This document shows positions 12,691 through 25,480 of a DNA stretch of 64,000 nt, piece after piece. The position numbers and the translations under genes were made by a program. The stretch covers positions 36,385,051-36,449,050 of the forward strand of contig OX243815.1 in NCBI GenBank assembly GCA_945859605.1, given 5' to 3'. The notes beneath the pieces were generated by a model. It did not search any database and had not been told where the DNA came from. It worked only from the letters and a program-made list of their open reading frames with translations. The stretch is from Lumbricus rubellus. Its lineage: Eukaryota; Annelida; Clitellata; Crassiclitellata; Lumbricidae. Numbering within the stretch: the first letter of the stretch is position 1; each line of letters starts with the position of its first letter.

Positions 12691-14338
12691 ATAGATCATG
12701 TTAAATTGTAAGTGTTGTTTATGCTTGGCTTGTGGAAAGTCAATCTTTTTAAATCATCATCAACTTGGTTTTTTCAGTCTAATTTGGTAACAACATCCAA
12801 CGGTTTCAGGTTGAAGCAGCCTGCCATGGTTTCGACCACCAGTAGAGACACATAATGAAAGCCTGCGTTTCCTCCTAACCTTGCACGGTGGTGTGCATGT
12901 ACACCACTGGCTATTTGGCTGGTGCAATGCATGCCATAGACGACAGCAGTCTGGCTAACATTCTGAAACCTGAATAAAAGCCAGTCTGCAAGAAGGTTAC
13001 TGCGCAATTGTTCATAGCTGAGTAAGTCTCCTATTTAAATTTTTTGGTCTCAGCTTCTGAATTTGAAATGAAATATGAAGGAATTTTGTTTGGAACTGAC
13101 TTTGCAAAGTAGGCCTACCGGTAATCTTTGTTTGGAAGCATAATTTCTAATTTCTATGCATCGCATGTTTTTTGGATGTTCTGTCGTAGCCTTAGTGGAG
13201 ACAATTTTGATGTGCACTATCTGTTACTGTAGAGAAATGGAAGTGCATCTTTGTTTGTAACGATGATGTTGGGAAGTCAAAATTTGATGTCATGATGGAA
13301 CAATTGGTTTTTGCATCACTCTTGAAAAGATTCTGTGTTGCGATGGTGCAGAATGAGTCGTATTTATGCAGAGAGTAGATATAGGGTTTTCAGTTGATGG
13401 AAGATTCTAGCCTGCGAAATATGCATGAACTTGTGCTATGAATGACTGCAGAAAAGATTATAAATCTTAATGTGTCAAAGTAAGTCCTCTTTGCTCGTGA
13501 TCTAAAATATTGAGCTGTTGACATTTTCTATGTTTCTTTTAAACTGTGCATGTGGCTGTGTGTGCGTGTGTGTATTCATGTAGAATCCTTTCTTTTGGTT
13601 TGTCATAGCTGGACTGGTTGCTTTCTTGCATTGTTTGCTTTTCTTTCAGCAGCAACTCATGCTGATGTGAGGAAGTAATTACTGTTGTATTCATTTATAT
13701 TAAAATGTCTCTGGAAATTAATCTTTCCACTTTTCGCAGCATGTCTTTGTTCAATTTTGCTTTTGTGTAAGAAGCTCGTTTTATTTCTTACTCTTGCTGG
13801 TTATTTGTAGGCTGTGGTGGCCATATTCGTGAAATGTGATATCCTGTTGTTGCTGTCTCAGAAGTTATGGTCGCATTCCTGCTGCCAGTACCGTGATCAA
13901 AAAAGCAGGTGAAAGTCTATGCGCACTAAACAAGCGAGTTCTTGAGATAAATAAATGTGCATGCTTAACTGATTATCATCATCAGCTGGATCTTGACTTG
14001 TCACTGAGAACCACGTCTGAATCATTTCTGCTTCATTGGCCATTGAATTAGGACTTAGCTTGAACAACTGAATTTAGCGTGTACTGGAAACATGATGCCA
14101 CCTTTAAAGTTACCTAAAGAGTTTAGATTTCTGTTACTGAATCTGTTTTCAGACTTTGTACAACCATTTTCTTACATGCATGATGAACGGAGTTGACAAT
14201 CTGATTGTTCTTCGCATTTCTGACCTTGCGGTCCAGAGAACAAAGGTTGTCTAAAACAATGTAATCACTTACAAGTGTATTGTGGTCGTAATTAGTGAAT
14301 ACGGTGACATTGCCATACAGACATCTGACAGTGTCAAG
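12691..14338. other. non-coding stretch
   Basis: No gene or clear repeat. Several short frames occur, none with recognisable features. Confidence 0.5.
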
Positions 14339-14339
14339 T

Positions 14340-14365
14340 GATGATGATGATGATGATGATGATGG
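14340..14365. repeat. (ATG)n microsatellite
   Basis: Eight uninterrupted ATG/GAT triplets, read as poly-Ser or poly-His on the minus strand. Confidence 0.9.
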
Positions 14366-15056
14366 TGCAACAGCAATTCTAGACATGTCAATGAATTTAT
14401 TACTGATGAATTTCTTGCTTTTATTGTTAATTTCAGAATGATTTCGAGGTTTGCAAATAAATTCACATGTTTGGCAGATTAGCCGAAGATGCTGGTGAGT
14501 GTTTCTTCGTGGACTAAGGCGCTGGTGGAAGCTGGTTACTTCTTTATTAGCTTAAAGCTAGACATTTTGTGTGAGGCAGGTGATGTTTACGAGCGTATGA
14601 AAGGTCTCGCTGGTGATGCATGTTTTCATCTGTCACAGCCATTCCACAACGTTGAATTCATTGTCACGCAATCATTCTTCATTTCTGTGAACGCTGATTT
14701 GTTTTGTCAGGTTGAATGTTTTTATAAATCATTTCTGTCTGACACATAGACAGGCAAACTCTTTTGTGTGTGAACCTCTACTAAAGCACACCATTTCACT
14801 GTTTTACATCCATTTCTTATGTAATATATATTTGCAGTGGATTGGCCGCTATATTTTTTTTCATAATTCAACTTCTTGAGTGCCATACTAGTTTTGTAAA
14901 TATACGGCTCTTGTTGCCATTGCTGTGTTTTCGACTCATCTTTAACTAAGTTGCTGTTCTTTTAAATGTTGTAGCAACCAGAGTATTTCAAGTGACTCTT
15001 TCTTACAATGTGTAATTCAGGTGACTTTTTGTTACAACTTACATTGCTTGGGAAAG
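14366..15056. other. non-coding stretch
   Basis: An 86-codon frame at 14,489-14,749 has no recognisable domain. I see no other structure. Confidence 0.5.
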
Positions 15057-15236
15057 TTTGTTTTTGTCCCTACCCAGCCCCTACCCCAATGCCCCACCCA
15101 GCCCACCCCATGTCACCTTCTTTCACACCCCACCCAGCTCCACCTCTCTGGGTTAGCCAGTTTTGCTTAGTAAATTTCAGTTTTTCACTCCCACCCCTCT
15201 CCACCAAGCCCCCGTCCCCCACCATCCCATACCCCT
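15057..15236. repeat. C-rich strand with multiple CCCC/CCCAC runs
   Basis: Two blocks (15,067-15,150 and 15,189-15,236) of C-runs separated by A/T. The opposite strand is G-rich and could form G-quadruplexes. The Pro-rich open frame here is compositional. Confidence 0.6.
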
Positions 15237-15684
15237 AGAAAATATGCACCTATTGTTTAACTACTCCTTTTTGGTTTCTGACATATTTCTTCATACTAAA
15301 GTACCAATGATCATTATGCTATTAATGCACAATGTTAAATTGAGATTGTTATAGTCAGAACCTGTATGAAAAAAACTCATGTTTTTAATTTCCTGCTTTG
15401 CATTTTTCACAAACAGATTTGGTAAGGTATAAACATTTGGTAGTATGGTGAAAAGTAATGGTTTTCTGCCACCAAATGCAACTTTTATCATAATCAATTT
15501 TTGCTAGCAGTAACAATATGTTGCATGATGGAATAATAAGATTTTTAAAGAACTGCAAATAGCAGAAAATGATTGATGAAACAAATGTTCAAGATATGCA
15601 CCAGAAATCGCTGACTGATAAATTTAGATAAAAAGATCATAAAGTTCTCCGAGGTGAAAAAGGATACATGAGGGATATATACAT
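15237..15684. other. non-coding stretch
   Basis: No gene or repeat recognised between the C-rich block and the hAT element. Confidence 0.5.
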
Positions 15685-15692
15685 AGTACATG

Positions 15693-15942
15693 CAGGGCTG
15701 AAAGTGAGCCGGGTTGGTCCGGGTCTGAGACCCAGCATAGATTTTCGAGACCTGCTGTTGCTGGGTCTCAGCCGGGTCGCAAAACAGGCAATCAGGTACC
15801 AAAAGTGGGTAAAATGGTAGGATTTTCGGTAATTTTGGGCAAATGACTATAGGAAAAACGTCGTCAGAAAATTTATGGGCCAAAGGCGTGCTCGTCCGCC
15901 AAAGTGAGACCCGGCAACTTTTCCAAACCACTTTCAGCCCTG
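15693..15942. mobile_element. hAT-type MITE (250 bp) with perfect 8-bp target duplication
   Basis: The element begins CAGGGCTGAAAGTG and ends CACTTTCAGCCCTG, a perfect 14-bp terminal inverted repeat. It is flanked by AGTACATG at both 15,685-15,692 and 15,943-15,950. An 8-bp duplication and CAG-starting ends are diagnostic of the hAT superfamily. The interior holds GGGTCTCAGCCGGGTC-type motifs near the left end and no transposase, so it is non-autonomous. The 134-codon minus frame across it (15,545-15,949) is a chance open reading. Confidence 0.9.
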
Positions 15943-15950
15943 AGTACATG

Positions 15951-17045
15951 ATGCATTTAGGATACTGACGACCACAGAAGGAAAGTTGAGATGTGAGTGG
16001 GAGGAGTTCTAAAGTAACAACAGACAGGTATCTTTAGAAATTTAAGCGCTTCTTTCCTCACCTGGCGATAGATCCGTTCGGACCTGTACGACAAAAGCCA
16101 GCAACTGTTGAATGTTGATATTCTGTTTGCTAAGAAGCACTGAGGCATGCATAGGATGATAGCAAGACTGAGGCATGCATACATTGCATAGGATGATGAT
16201 GCGAAGGTTCTGTGTGAGTTTCGTGTGGACGACATCGTCAGACATGAAACGATTTCATTGCTTCGGTCATTTACGGCCAGTTACCTGACTTTGCTGTCGA
16301 CAGTCGATTCGATGTCTTTGATTGCATGATGGACAGGAAACTTTTTCATTGATTGTTGTTACAGTGTTGAGTTACAGGTAAAGGTTTGAGCAATTTGTGA
16401 TTTGACATGTGCAGAATTATACAAATGGCGTTTGACTTTCTTAGACGAGGTAAGGTGCAGTAAGATAAGGTTGCGTGTAGATATTTTGTGCTTGACTCTG
16501 ATTTGTTTGGTTGACTCCTGCAAGTCTGATCGCAATGCACAAACCCTATTCTCATTTTTGTCTAAGAAAAATAGCGAGAGCGACAGATGAATAGTAGAAT
16601 CACTGTCGTGAAGAGCATAACATTGAGAGAGGGAAGCAAGATCAATTCCCGCTTTCCTCCCAAAGGTATCCCTCCTTCCACTCAGCCTTTCATTTGCCGG
16701 GCTGTGTTGGTGAAATGAGCAGTAGGACATGATGGGTACCTTGCCAGGCTGCCAAACAGTTTCATTCAACTCCTATAATAACTTGTAATCATTCTTTCAA
16801 TACTATAAGTTGTAATCATACTTGGTCAATTTTAAATACAAAGGAAGAATATTATAATTGACCTCATTTGTTCTGTGATCGTTTGTTGCAGTGGCTGTCA
16901 TGGCAGCTTCATTTGTCTCACATCTTGACGTGGAAAGATCAAAGATTTATTCCGTTCAATTTGGAATCACGGAAAACTGACATGTAAAGAATTGTGCTTT
17001 TATTTCATTGCAGAAAATGTGCTTTTGATGTGTCTGTTCCAGAGC
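15951..17045. other. non-coding stretch
   Basis: Overlapping short frames at 15,957-16,245 and 16,346-16,769 show no recognisable domain. I call nothing here. Confidence 0.45.
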
Positions 17046-17098
17046 TTGGCTTTCTAGTAGCGCTTTAGAAATTTTGAGTTTACGATTACGATTACGAG
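17046..17098 (+). repeat. LINE 3' tail fragment ending in (GATTAC)n
   Basis: AGTAGCGCTTTAGAAATTTT is followed by TTACGATTACGATTACGA. The same layout (GGCGCTGTAGAAGTC, then GATTACGATTACGATTACG) ends the LINE remnant at 56,320-56,370, so this is probably an extremely 5'-truncated copy of that family. Confidence 0.5.
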
Positions 17099-17230
17099 AG
17101 CGCTGCTCGCTTGTTTCTGCTGACATGTGATGCTGTACATATTTTCTGTTGCAATTACAGTATACACAATTTCAAAGTATTCATCTAACAATTTTGTCAG
17201 GTTGGCAGTACAATATTTTGATCTTGCATA

Positions 17231-19134
17231 CATGGGTGCCCGCAGCATAGGTCAAGGGGGGTCGCGTGACCCCCCCTGAAAAGCATGACAAAATATTAGC
17301 AATAGCACTTTCTGGGCAAATGTTAGTGGTTAAACGGGACAGCTTGCCCAACAGTCATTGTGTTCTTTTACTTCACCAACTTTTGGGGTATATCTTGTGG
17401 TTATCTCTACATATTGGGTACTACTTTAACCCGTTACTCAGTCATAATTATGTATATTATTGTATAATAGGCCTGCATAGAGTCAGACGTCAGAAGAACA
17501 GTCTTTCAACCACTCAGGTCATCGGGGTACCGGTACGGTAATCGGATTTGCCGACTATTATAGCTAGCCGTAAACTCGTAGAGGTTGCCGTCAAACCCCA
17601 CTTGTAAGATTGATGGCACCCTAATTGTCTTCCTGTGATGCAGGTCAATGGTCAATCTGCCAGTCTAATGCAGCCTGGCATATTGTACCCATATTATGCT
17701 CTCCTTTCTAAGAATGCACAAGGAAGATGTCTCTCATCAAACTGCCCTCCCGCACACATTCTCATAGGACACAAGAGTTTGTAGTATATCAAATTTCAGC
17801 TGTGGACTTGTGGTATAGGCTATGCATTTACAGGGCTGTCCAGCCTCTTTTGAATAATTAGTGGTGATTCGGCTTGTGGATAAAGCTATCACATTATACC
17901 GGTAGCCTATATGTACAGTATAGTGACAGTGTTGATGTTGTTATCAAAAATACAGTGACCCTAAGCTTGTGGAGGTAAACTCATTCACTGTTCATAAATC
18001 TTGCTCTACTGCAGTCAAAGTTGTAGTTTATAATACTTTATTTACCTGGTAAAACTCTGGCTGAAAGGTTTGATTTCTTCTGGAAATGTCTAAGCACGCC
18101 TGCAGGTGATTTGGCAGGAAAAGCTTTAGCTTTGTCAAGGCAATATCGAGCAGACCTTAATAGTCAGGATCTCATAACAGAAATGAAAGATTTGTCCTCT
18201 ATACATAAAGTAAATTATGAACGTTCCCATTGAATCTGCATAACTTTTTAACATAGTAAAAATTAAATCCGAGTAATTTATAAATGTTTGCCAGCTTACA
18301 ATAGGCCAACTGTAGACAATTCAATCAGAAGTAACCTCTGCAATAAGATTATTTAGCAAGCTGAAGAGCCTGATTTATGCCTGAAGATGACAGAATTAAT
18401 TTTTAAAGGCATATAAAGTCTCATTACAACTTTACATGATCTTCTAGATCTGGTCAGGTTGAGCTTTGGGACTAGTCTTGTTTTTAAAACTGCCATAAGA
18501 AATGTTGCAGAAAAATGACAAGGAATGCGCTTTTGTTAGGCCTACAGTCATTCTATTGTGCTATAAATGCAAGTACAAAATACTTTGCTAGTATTTAAAA
18601 TTGTATCTCAAACACTATAGCATTTAAAATAATTACCATAGTCTAACTGAATCAAACATATGGTAAGAAATATATAAGAACAAGAAGAAAACATAATATT
18701 TGATCAATCAACTACAGGTTCTTGCTCATGTAGACTAAATACAAAATTACAAGCTGACGAAGTTTTGCCCCTGAAATTTTCTGCACCCTTGAAATAAAGA
18801 AATGACGTCCCTGCATGGTACTGTTAGTCTATTATAGTTACCCGGTAGTACAGTTAGTTAGTGTTATTGATTTTTTTCTATGAATAGGCCTAATATACAT
18901 GAATAATATATGCCATAGCCTAGGCCTATATCAAAGTCTAAAACTGTTTAAAGACTTTTTCGTTTTGTTACAAAAGGCTCATAAATATTATATTACCATA
19001 CGTTACATTGAGATAATGTACAGTTGTGTGAGTTGCTTGGTTTTAATGGCATTATTTTGTATCTTATTCTTAACTTCTCTGGCCACAACCGAGTCGACTG
19101 ACCCCCCCTGCAAAAAATCCTGCGGGCGCCCATG
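17231..19134 (+). mobile_element. 1.9-kb hAT-type DNA transposon with perfect 8-bp target duplication
   Basis: The left end CATGGGTGCCCGCAG and the right end CTGCGGGCGCCCATG form a 15-bp inverted repeat with one mismatch; runs of G (left) and C (right) follow a little inside. The element is flanked by CTTGCATA on both sides (17,223-17,230 and 19,135-19,142). An 8-bp duplication with CA-starting ends fits hAT, and formally also the P superfamily. The decayed frame at 18,060-18,233 looks like hAT transposase and favours hAT. Most of the interior is stop-ridden, so the copy is inactive. The frame at 17,266-17,541 is not recognisable. Confidence 0.88.
18060..18233 (+). pseudogene. remnant of hAT-like transposase
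   Basis: A 57-codon open stretch ends at TGA (18,231). It reads with clear coding character, including RQYRADLNSQDLITEMKDL. This resembles the region of ZMYM/DUF4371-type hAT transposases where a Tyr-x-x-Asp-Leu motif precedes an acidic Leu-rich helix. It lies inside a 1.9-kb element whose ends and 8-bp target duplication independently indicate hAT, and no other transposase segment is readable. The assignment rests on recalled family resemblance and is tentative. Confidence 0.4.
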
Positions 19135-19142
19135 CTTGCATA

Positions 19143-22012
19143 GCAGAGTGAAGAAACCTGTGGCCAGAGATGTAGGAGACTGAGACCTTCAGTTATTCTC
19201 TAAGATATGACAGATGGAGTGCAGCACATAAGGCAAATAGTAATAAGCATTATGATCTTAGAAATTCAGTTGGTATGGCGCAGATAACCAGTGCAGTTCT
19301 GAAACTTTTGGCAAGATTTGTTGACACTAGGATTTTGCACTGTATTTAACTTTACTCTCATTTAACTGAATGCACAGTTTTGCGCATTACTGCATTTTTC
19401 AGTGCAATGGTTTTGAAAATCATTCAAAAAATTCAGGAAACCATTGCATTTTTCTCACCTCAAAGACAAAGTTTAGCTAAGCTTTTCAGGGTTGATAGCT
19501 TGAAAAGATGCAGTCAACATGTAAGCAGTAAGATTGATTGTACATGATGCAAGACATACTGTGCTCAAGGTAATCAAATTGTTAAGTTTGAGAAGTTTAA
19601 ACATAACAGTGAAATGCTCCAAGGGACCATACCTGAGAAAATCCTCGCAAAGACAGAGAAGTTAAGAAATGCATTTAGAAGGCAATTAGGTATTAGTGTC
19701 ATTTTGATTATGTGCCAATTTTGGTTTTAGTTATGATTGTTTGTCGTAATATTAGTTCAAGGTATTTATGAGTTTCTTCATTGCATCTTCAATAAAAAGT
19801 GAATCGATTCATTTTCACCAGCTATTAAACCTTCTTCCATCATGACATTCCACTGTAAACCCATTTATGTTCTGTTATTTGGTTGTCTACCAGCAATAGC
19901 CTACATACATGTAGAGGAGACTTGCACAAAGACAGTTTCTGGAATGCACATCAGTCACTTAACATATTGCAAAATAGTTAGGATCTGCTTTCTTTCATTA
20001 TTAATCAGCATGCTTAAAGAAGGTGTCCTTATGATGGCATCACTATGTTCAAGCACCATAAATTATGTTAATTATAGAAAGTGGAAGCTGAGCACTGAGA
20101 AGAAGTGGATGTTTGAATGTTGGTAAAGACAGAGAACCGGAAGAAGATTATTAATCTAGAACAAAGACTTCTAGAAGTTGATTAGGTATAAACTGATTTA
20201 GCAAAAATCATTGCTTAATTTTGTTTGTTAGCACAAAATTGTCCATGTTTTGTTAATGTGATTGTCGTCCATTAACTTCATGGTTTACATATGCATGTTT
20301 TCAGGCTTAGTTGAGCATTGCAAAATAGAAGAACTTTATTATGTTCATTCTCCTGTTTTCATTGCCTTTCAAGTACACTTACCCTTGACTTCATACAGCT
20401 GCACGTATTATTTTAGTGTGCAAGTAAATGAAATGTTAAGTCGACCAGACTTTGGCCGTTTGATGCATTGGCTGTGATTCTAGCAGCAAGTTGCTTATGC
20501 TAATCAGTTATCTGATATTGATTCCTATGGATATGGTTTTATAGAAAGAGACAAACAGACAGACAGACAGAGAGGCGGGCAGGCATGAGTAGAACGAAAG
20601 ACAGGTGCATTCTATGAAGGACGTTGCGTTACACGAAGCCGTTGTTCTTGCATTTAGTTGATGCGGATAACTTTGTGGTTTTTATGATAGCGTGAGAACG
20701 TTGTCAATCAGCTGATCAGCCATCCAGATTATCGAGATGAATCGCCAGCAGATGATCCTCTCGCTGATCATCCGATGATCATCCACTGATCATCCGTCTC
20801 GAGATAATTCTCATGCGTGTGCTGATTGGTTTTGCATGTCATCATGTCGTGCGTTGGTTGGCATTAAGATGGTATACGCAATATTGTCTGCTCTGATAGA
20901 TGCACAGTTTGTGTCGTATTCAACAGATATATTCTATCTTGATGATGCTGTGCTGTAGTCCTACTAGTCAGATCACTTGCTTACAAGTGAGACTGCGGGG
21001 CTGGAAATGAGTGGAAACATGCTTGGAATCTGGCAATTTCTTCAGTAGGTATATAATTTAGTATCCAAACTAGGGTTGGTGAATGGTGATATTAGTGCAT
21101 GTTACTGCAGTGAGAGAAATGGTATTACAAAAGCTCCTTATAACTCCTTTGAAAACATATCAATGTTTTTGTGTGTGATAAGAATTTCATTTTTAAAAAT
21201 CTTGGCTTAAATCGTAATTGAACGTTTCTATCGTGCTGCAGATGTTGGTGTAAAACACATAAGTGTCCGTCTCTAAATTCCTGTCCTATGTGATGTTAAA
21301 TGTCATTTGAACACAGACTATAACATCAGTTAGCAAAACTGTGCGCTGTAAATCTCTTTCCTTGAACTTTTCTGGGTTTTTTCAATCTATCGCAATTTTA
21401 TGAATTCTTTCATCTTGCCTTTCTTTCTGGATTGTTGTAGTTATGTAAATCTGTGAGCGGATGGATCATATATTTATACTTTCATCATTTTGTCTGATGT
21501 TACATGTATGTGAAATGTCAGTGTTATTTGAAGTGAAGCACCTTAGTGACAGGATGGCTAGACGTTGGTATGTTGAGTTGTGTGTGTGTGTGTGTGTGTT
21601 CTTCAGCTGCAAGGTAGTGTGTTATTAGCACACAGCCAGTATCCATAGCACTGCTGATGTTGGCAAGGCAACAGACTGCTAAGTAATAGACTTTTCTGGT
21701 TTTTATCTCAATTGTTGCATCAGGTGAGAAGTTGACAATTTTATGTTTGTCCGTTTGACCTTTAGGAATGATTGTTTGATTATTCGACTCACACTTGAAT
21801 CAGCTGAGAATGACCTTCAGTTGCCTGTGATGTGTAAACATAGCGAATAAATAAAAATAGATGATGTTACAGCTCCAAAATGACATTGAATCACGTTCAG
21901 TGTGTGGCCATTTTGCGCCCAATTTGTTATGTTTAACATTAGAAATTTATGGATTTCGACGCCAAAGTGCAGCATATGTGAAACATCGTGGCAGAATCAC
22001 GGCTAATGCCAA
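19143..22012. other. non-coding stretch
   Basis: No gene. Small features are a (GT)n run near 21,580-21,599, a GATC/ATCC-rich patch at 20,715-20,800 with several TGATCATCC copies, and a (CAGA)n patch near 20,550. Confidence 0.5.
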
Positions 22013-22212
22013 AATTCACGATTTCCATGAATTTGTGATTTTCAATTGGCCTTATATTTTGCCTTGTTCTATCATCAGTGTCTTCTGACTCTCAATTACA
22101 CTCTTCTATTAATTCACGGTTCCATGAATTTGTGATTTTTTTGCCTAGACCTAAAATAGTTTTACTTGTTCTATTATTAATGCCATCTGACTCAATTACA
22201 ATCTTCTATTAA
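22013..22212. repeat. tandem duplication, 98-bp unit, two copies
   Basis: The unit starting AATTCACGATTTCCATGAAT at 22,013 is repeated from 22,111 (AATTCACGGTTCCATGAAT). Both copies continue through GTGATTTT, a CTTGTTCTAT block, and end CTTCTATTAA. Divergence is moderate. Confidence 0.85.
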
Positions 22213-23141
22213 TAGGAACCTGAGCATATGAAATGGGTTAGTATTGGGTGCAGAAAAATGGGTTGTAGTGTAATGTACTACATTATATATATATAGACAG
22301 CATCCATTTAGAATATTTGACAAAAGAGAAGTCTTAAATGTTTTCCAAGAGGTGGCAGGCTGTGCATCATGTGACATTTGATCTTTATCTTGACATTAGG
22401 CCAAAAATGACTATATTCAGTTACTCATTTGTTTGTCTTGACTTTTCTGGTTAGAGAAAGGATGTAAGTACTTTATTTTGTGTAAATTGCTGTAATCATC
22501 ATACTCGTCGTCATCATCATCCTCGTCGTCATCATCATCATCATCTGCATTCTCGTTTGTTCAATCAATGCCAGGTAAAGAATGATAAACGTTTCAAGTG
22601 TCGTGCGGTTGAAGCCATGTTGTCCTATGTATACACACTGAGTCTATTGAAGAAAAATCTTCGAAGACACATGTAGACATAATATAACGAAATGAATGCT
22701 TGTCATCAAACTATTATCAACTGTATCCTTTGACCATTATGCATGTCTTCCAGTATGCTGAAGATTGTGTGACGTTGTGATGATCTTCGTTTGTGCTATA
22801 GAAGTCAAATGTATTTCTAGGTCTGCAGGTGAAATTGCTTATCTTGTTACTTCTATTATATAATCAGTGCAAGAATGTTAAAACATCAGATGTCCTTGAG
22901 AATTTCTAAGGTTCTTTCAAAGATAATTCATTCAACTGAATTGTGTGCAAGTAGCTGGATGAAATGAAAGCTAACCATTTTGATGGTTTTTCAGTTCTGA
23001 GTGTGTACAGGTTTCCTTAGTACCGAGAGAAAGTTTCATGCACGTTCCTGTTCAGTTTTTTGTGGCAGAGTTTCTGTTACGGCTGACTGGCGGGCTGAGT
23101 GCAGTGTGTGTGCAATGCTGTGCATGTCCACAGGGCAGTAG

Positions 23142-23142
<1 letters not shown>
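22213..23142. other. non-coding stretch with (ATC)n patch
   Basis: A CATCATCATC/TCGTCGTC patch lies at 22,496-22,548. No gene is recognised. Confidence 0.5.

Positions 23143-23185
<43 letters not shown>
23143..23185. repeat. (CTG)14 microsatellite
   Basis: Fourteen uninterrupted CTG triplets, open in several frames as poly-Leu, poly-Cys or poly-Ala. A pure CTG/CAG run of this length is expected to be length-polymorphic. Confidence 0.95.
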
Positions 23186-24682
23186 ATGTTCCCTCTGTGG
23201 CTTCATTGTATTGCAACACTTGCCTTCTTCAAAAGCATAAACAGATGGTTGGCCGCCACCGCCTATATACGTTTACTTTCAGACATAGCAATTATATCCC
23301 AGTCTGAATATAATGATTTTTTTGCTTTGCACACACACAGACTGCTTCGCGATTCTGGAAATCTGGTACTTGATCTCGCCGGCTCTGTTCATGATCGCAG
23401 TGCTTGGCTGCTCGGCATATCTCGCTTATTTCCTCGTATGTTTGGCCTCTGAGGCGGTCGTTTACATTCCACACTTAAGCACCAAGATTTAACTTTTTAT
23501 CACCTCTCTGCTGCTTCACAATAAATTTTTCAGCAGACATAAAAAGCTGCACTTTCGGCGAACGCGTATGTACTTTGTCCAGACATTTCTGATGGGTTTT
23601 GTTGCGGCCAACTGCCAGTCAGGATGATCTAGTTGGGTGGGAATGAATGCCTCCTCATACCTGATAATCACTGATTTTTTCTCTAAGCTGCAATCAGTGC
23701 GTGGCTCGATGATCGTATAATAAGCTTATTAGTCAAGCGACTACGACGGCGACGACGCAGACGTGAATTGTCTCGTCTGCATTTGTGTCGGTCGTCACGT
23801 GATGTCTGGATGCAGCTGTGTGCTCCGCAGTCGGCTGTCTGCACCGCCGCTGCCGCCACAGCCTTTGCTTTTGCGTCCAACCCATGCGCTTGCACTTGTG
23901 TCTGATGTCCATGCACTGCAGCAGCACCAGTCCGTAGACGCCACCACCACCATCATCCATTGTATGCTGTTTCGTGTCTGCAGATGTTGCAACTTTATCT
24001 TTTCATTCTTCTCTCCATCTGCAGATCTCAGTTTTTTCATTCTACACTGCAGACCAACCGTCAAACGCTTCAGCAACGATGATCGCCATCTCATTAAGTA
24101 TGGATGGTTTTGAATTCGCATAAATTTGCATAGCTTAGCATAATTTGTGTACAGACGAGTAGGCTAGCAGTAGTCTGAATGGTGTTTGAAAGCCAGTTGC
24201 AACTCTGAACTGCGTTGTAACACGTAAGTGATACATGATTTCTTTTATACGACACGTTGATACTGTGTCGTTATTTATTTTAATTGCATTCTTTCAGATA
24301 TTTTCAGAAAAACTTACTAAAAACCCTCAAATTTGTTGTGTGGAATATATCAGCTGAGAAATCTTACGATAGTTCTTGCTATTTTACTCTCTGATGATTT
24401 TAGGTTTTGCTTTCATTTTCTACTCCAACCTAGAGTTATCGTCGATCAGACATAATTATGCAACGTAGTTGTTTGACTTGTCTGGAATAACTTTTCTCTT
24501 GCATCTCAGTTTTGTGTCGTACCTAATCTGAAAATAGCTGCTTGCTTTTAAGCATATTTTCTAATGCACTATTGCACTGGACATCTTTGTGTAAGTTGTG
24601 ACGGTTCATTTAAATCCAAATTTGTATCTCTCATTGATTTTGAGTTTGATCGAGAGGCTGATGGAAAAACATGTGGACAGAC
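23186..24682. other. non-coding stretch; locally CpG-richer 23,730-23,960
   Basis: The segment 23,740-23,960 contains many CG dinucleotides (GACGGCGACGACGCAGACG and others) and overlapping frames on both strands. No frame resembles a protein family. It could be an island-like regulatory stretch, but nothing else supports this. Confidence 0.4.
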
Positions 24683-24832
24683 AAGTTATAGACTGAGTCT
24701 GATAGACTGAGTCTGATAGACTAAGTCTGATATAGACCGAGTCTGGTAGACTGAGTTTGATAGACAGTCTGAGTCTGGTAGACTGAGTCTGGTAGACTGA
24801 GTCTGGTAGACTGAGTCTGGTAGAGACAGTTT
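24683..24832. repeat. tandem repeat, 14-18 bp unit TAGACTGAGTCTGG
   Basis: About nine copies of TAGACTGAGTCTG(A/G)(T). The four copies at 24,774-24,825 are nearly identical. A GA-rich run (24,863-24,910) follows. Confidence 0.9.
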
Positions 24833-25144
24833 GGCATCAGACAGACAGCCAGACATGAAGACGGAAGAGAGACAGAGAGAGACAGAGGGAAAGAGAGAGA
24901 GAGAGAGATACGAAGATGCTTCATACGAAGTTGTTCATCTAGAAAAACCGATCGTATGCTGACCCGATCTGACGAGACTAGATCGAGTTCGACTCAATCT
25001 GACCCATTCTCATATTGTTTTCTCTGGTTGGATCAGATTGGATTTATACATACAGTACATATGGATGGGGTTGGTCTACGTTGCCCAGTTTACCGACAGA
25101 CTTGCGGTGAACCAGGTTGACCTTGACAGAGTGGATGTGTCTAA

Positions 25145-25300
25145 GCACCATAATAATAATTATTATTATAATTATAATTATATTAATAGTAGTTGTAGTA
25201 GTAGTAACAATAATAATTATAATAATAGTAGTTGTAGTAGTAGTAATAATGATAATCATAATAATAGTAATAATAGTTGTAGTAATAATAATAATCACCT
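25145..25300. repeat. imperfect (TAA/TAG/TTA)n trinucleotide tract
   Basis: About 155 bp of TAA, TAG, TTA and GTA triplets. Long Ile-, Asn/Ser-, Val- and Tyr-rich frames on both strands are products of the repeat. Confidence 0.9.
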
Positions 25301-25480
25301 CTTCCAGAGGATCTCGGTGGCTTTTCAACAGGGAATTCCATAATGCCTCTCTGGAACACTGCCACCTCTGCCTAGGCTGTGAATATTAATAATAGCAATA
25401 ATTTGGATAATAATCTTTGTTTATTATTTCAAACTGTCATGAACACAGATGATTACAATTCATAACTAGTATGAATGGAT

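Noticed and set aside
15545..15949. 134-codon minus-strand frame
   Set aside because: It spans the boundary of a hAT MITE with exact duplications, so it is not an ancestral gene; no domain is visible.
23038..23452. Frames with poly-Leu or poly-Cys tracts
   Set aside because: They are produced by the (CTG)14 microsatellite and have no flanking domain.
23733..24121. Overlapping frames on both strands in CpG-richer DNA
   Set aside because: No recognisable domain and no splice support; low stop density follows from GC content.
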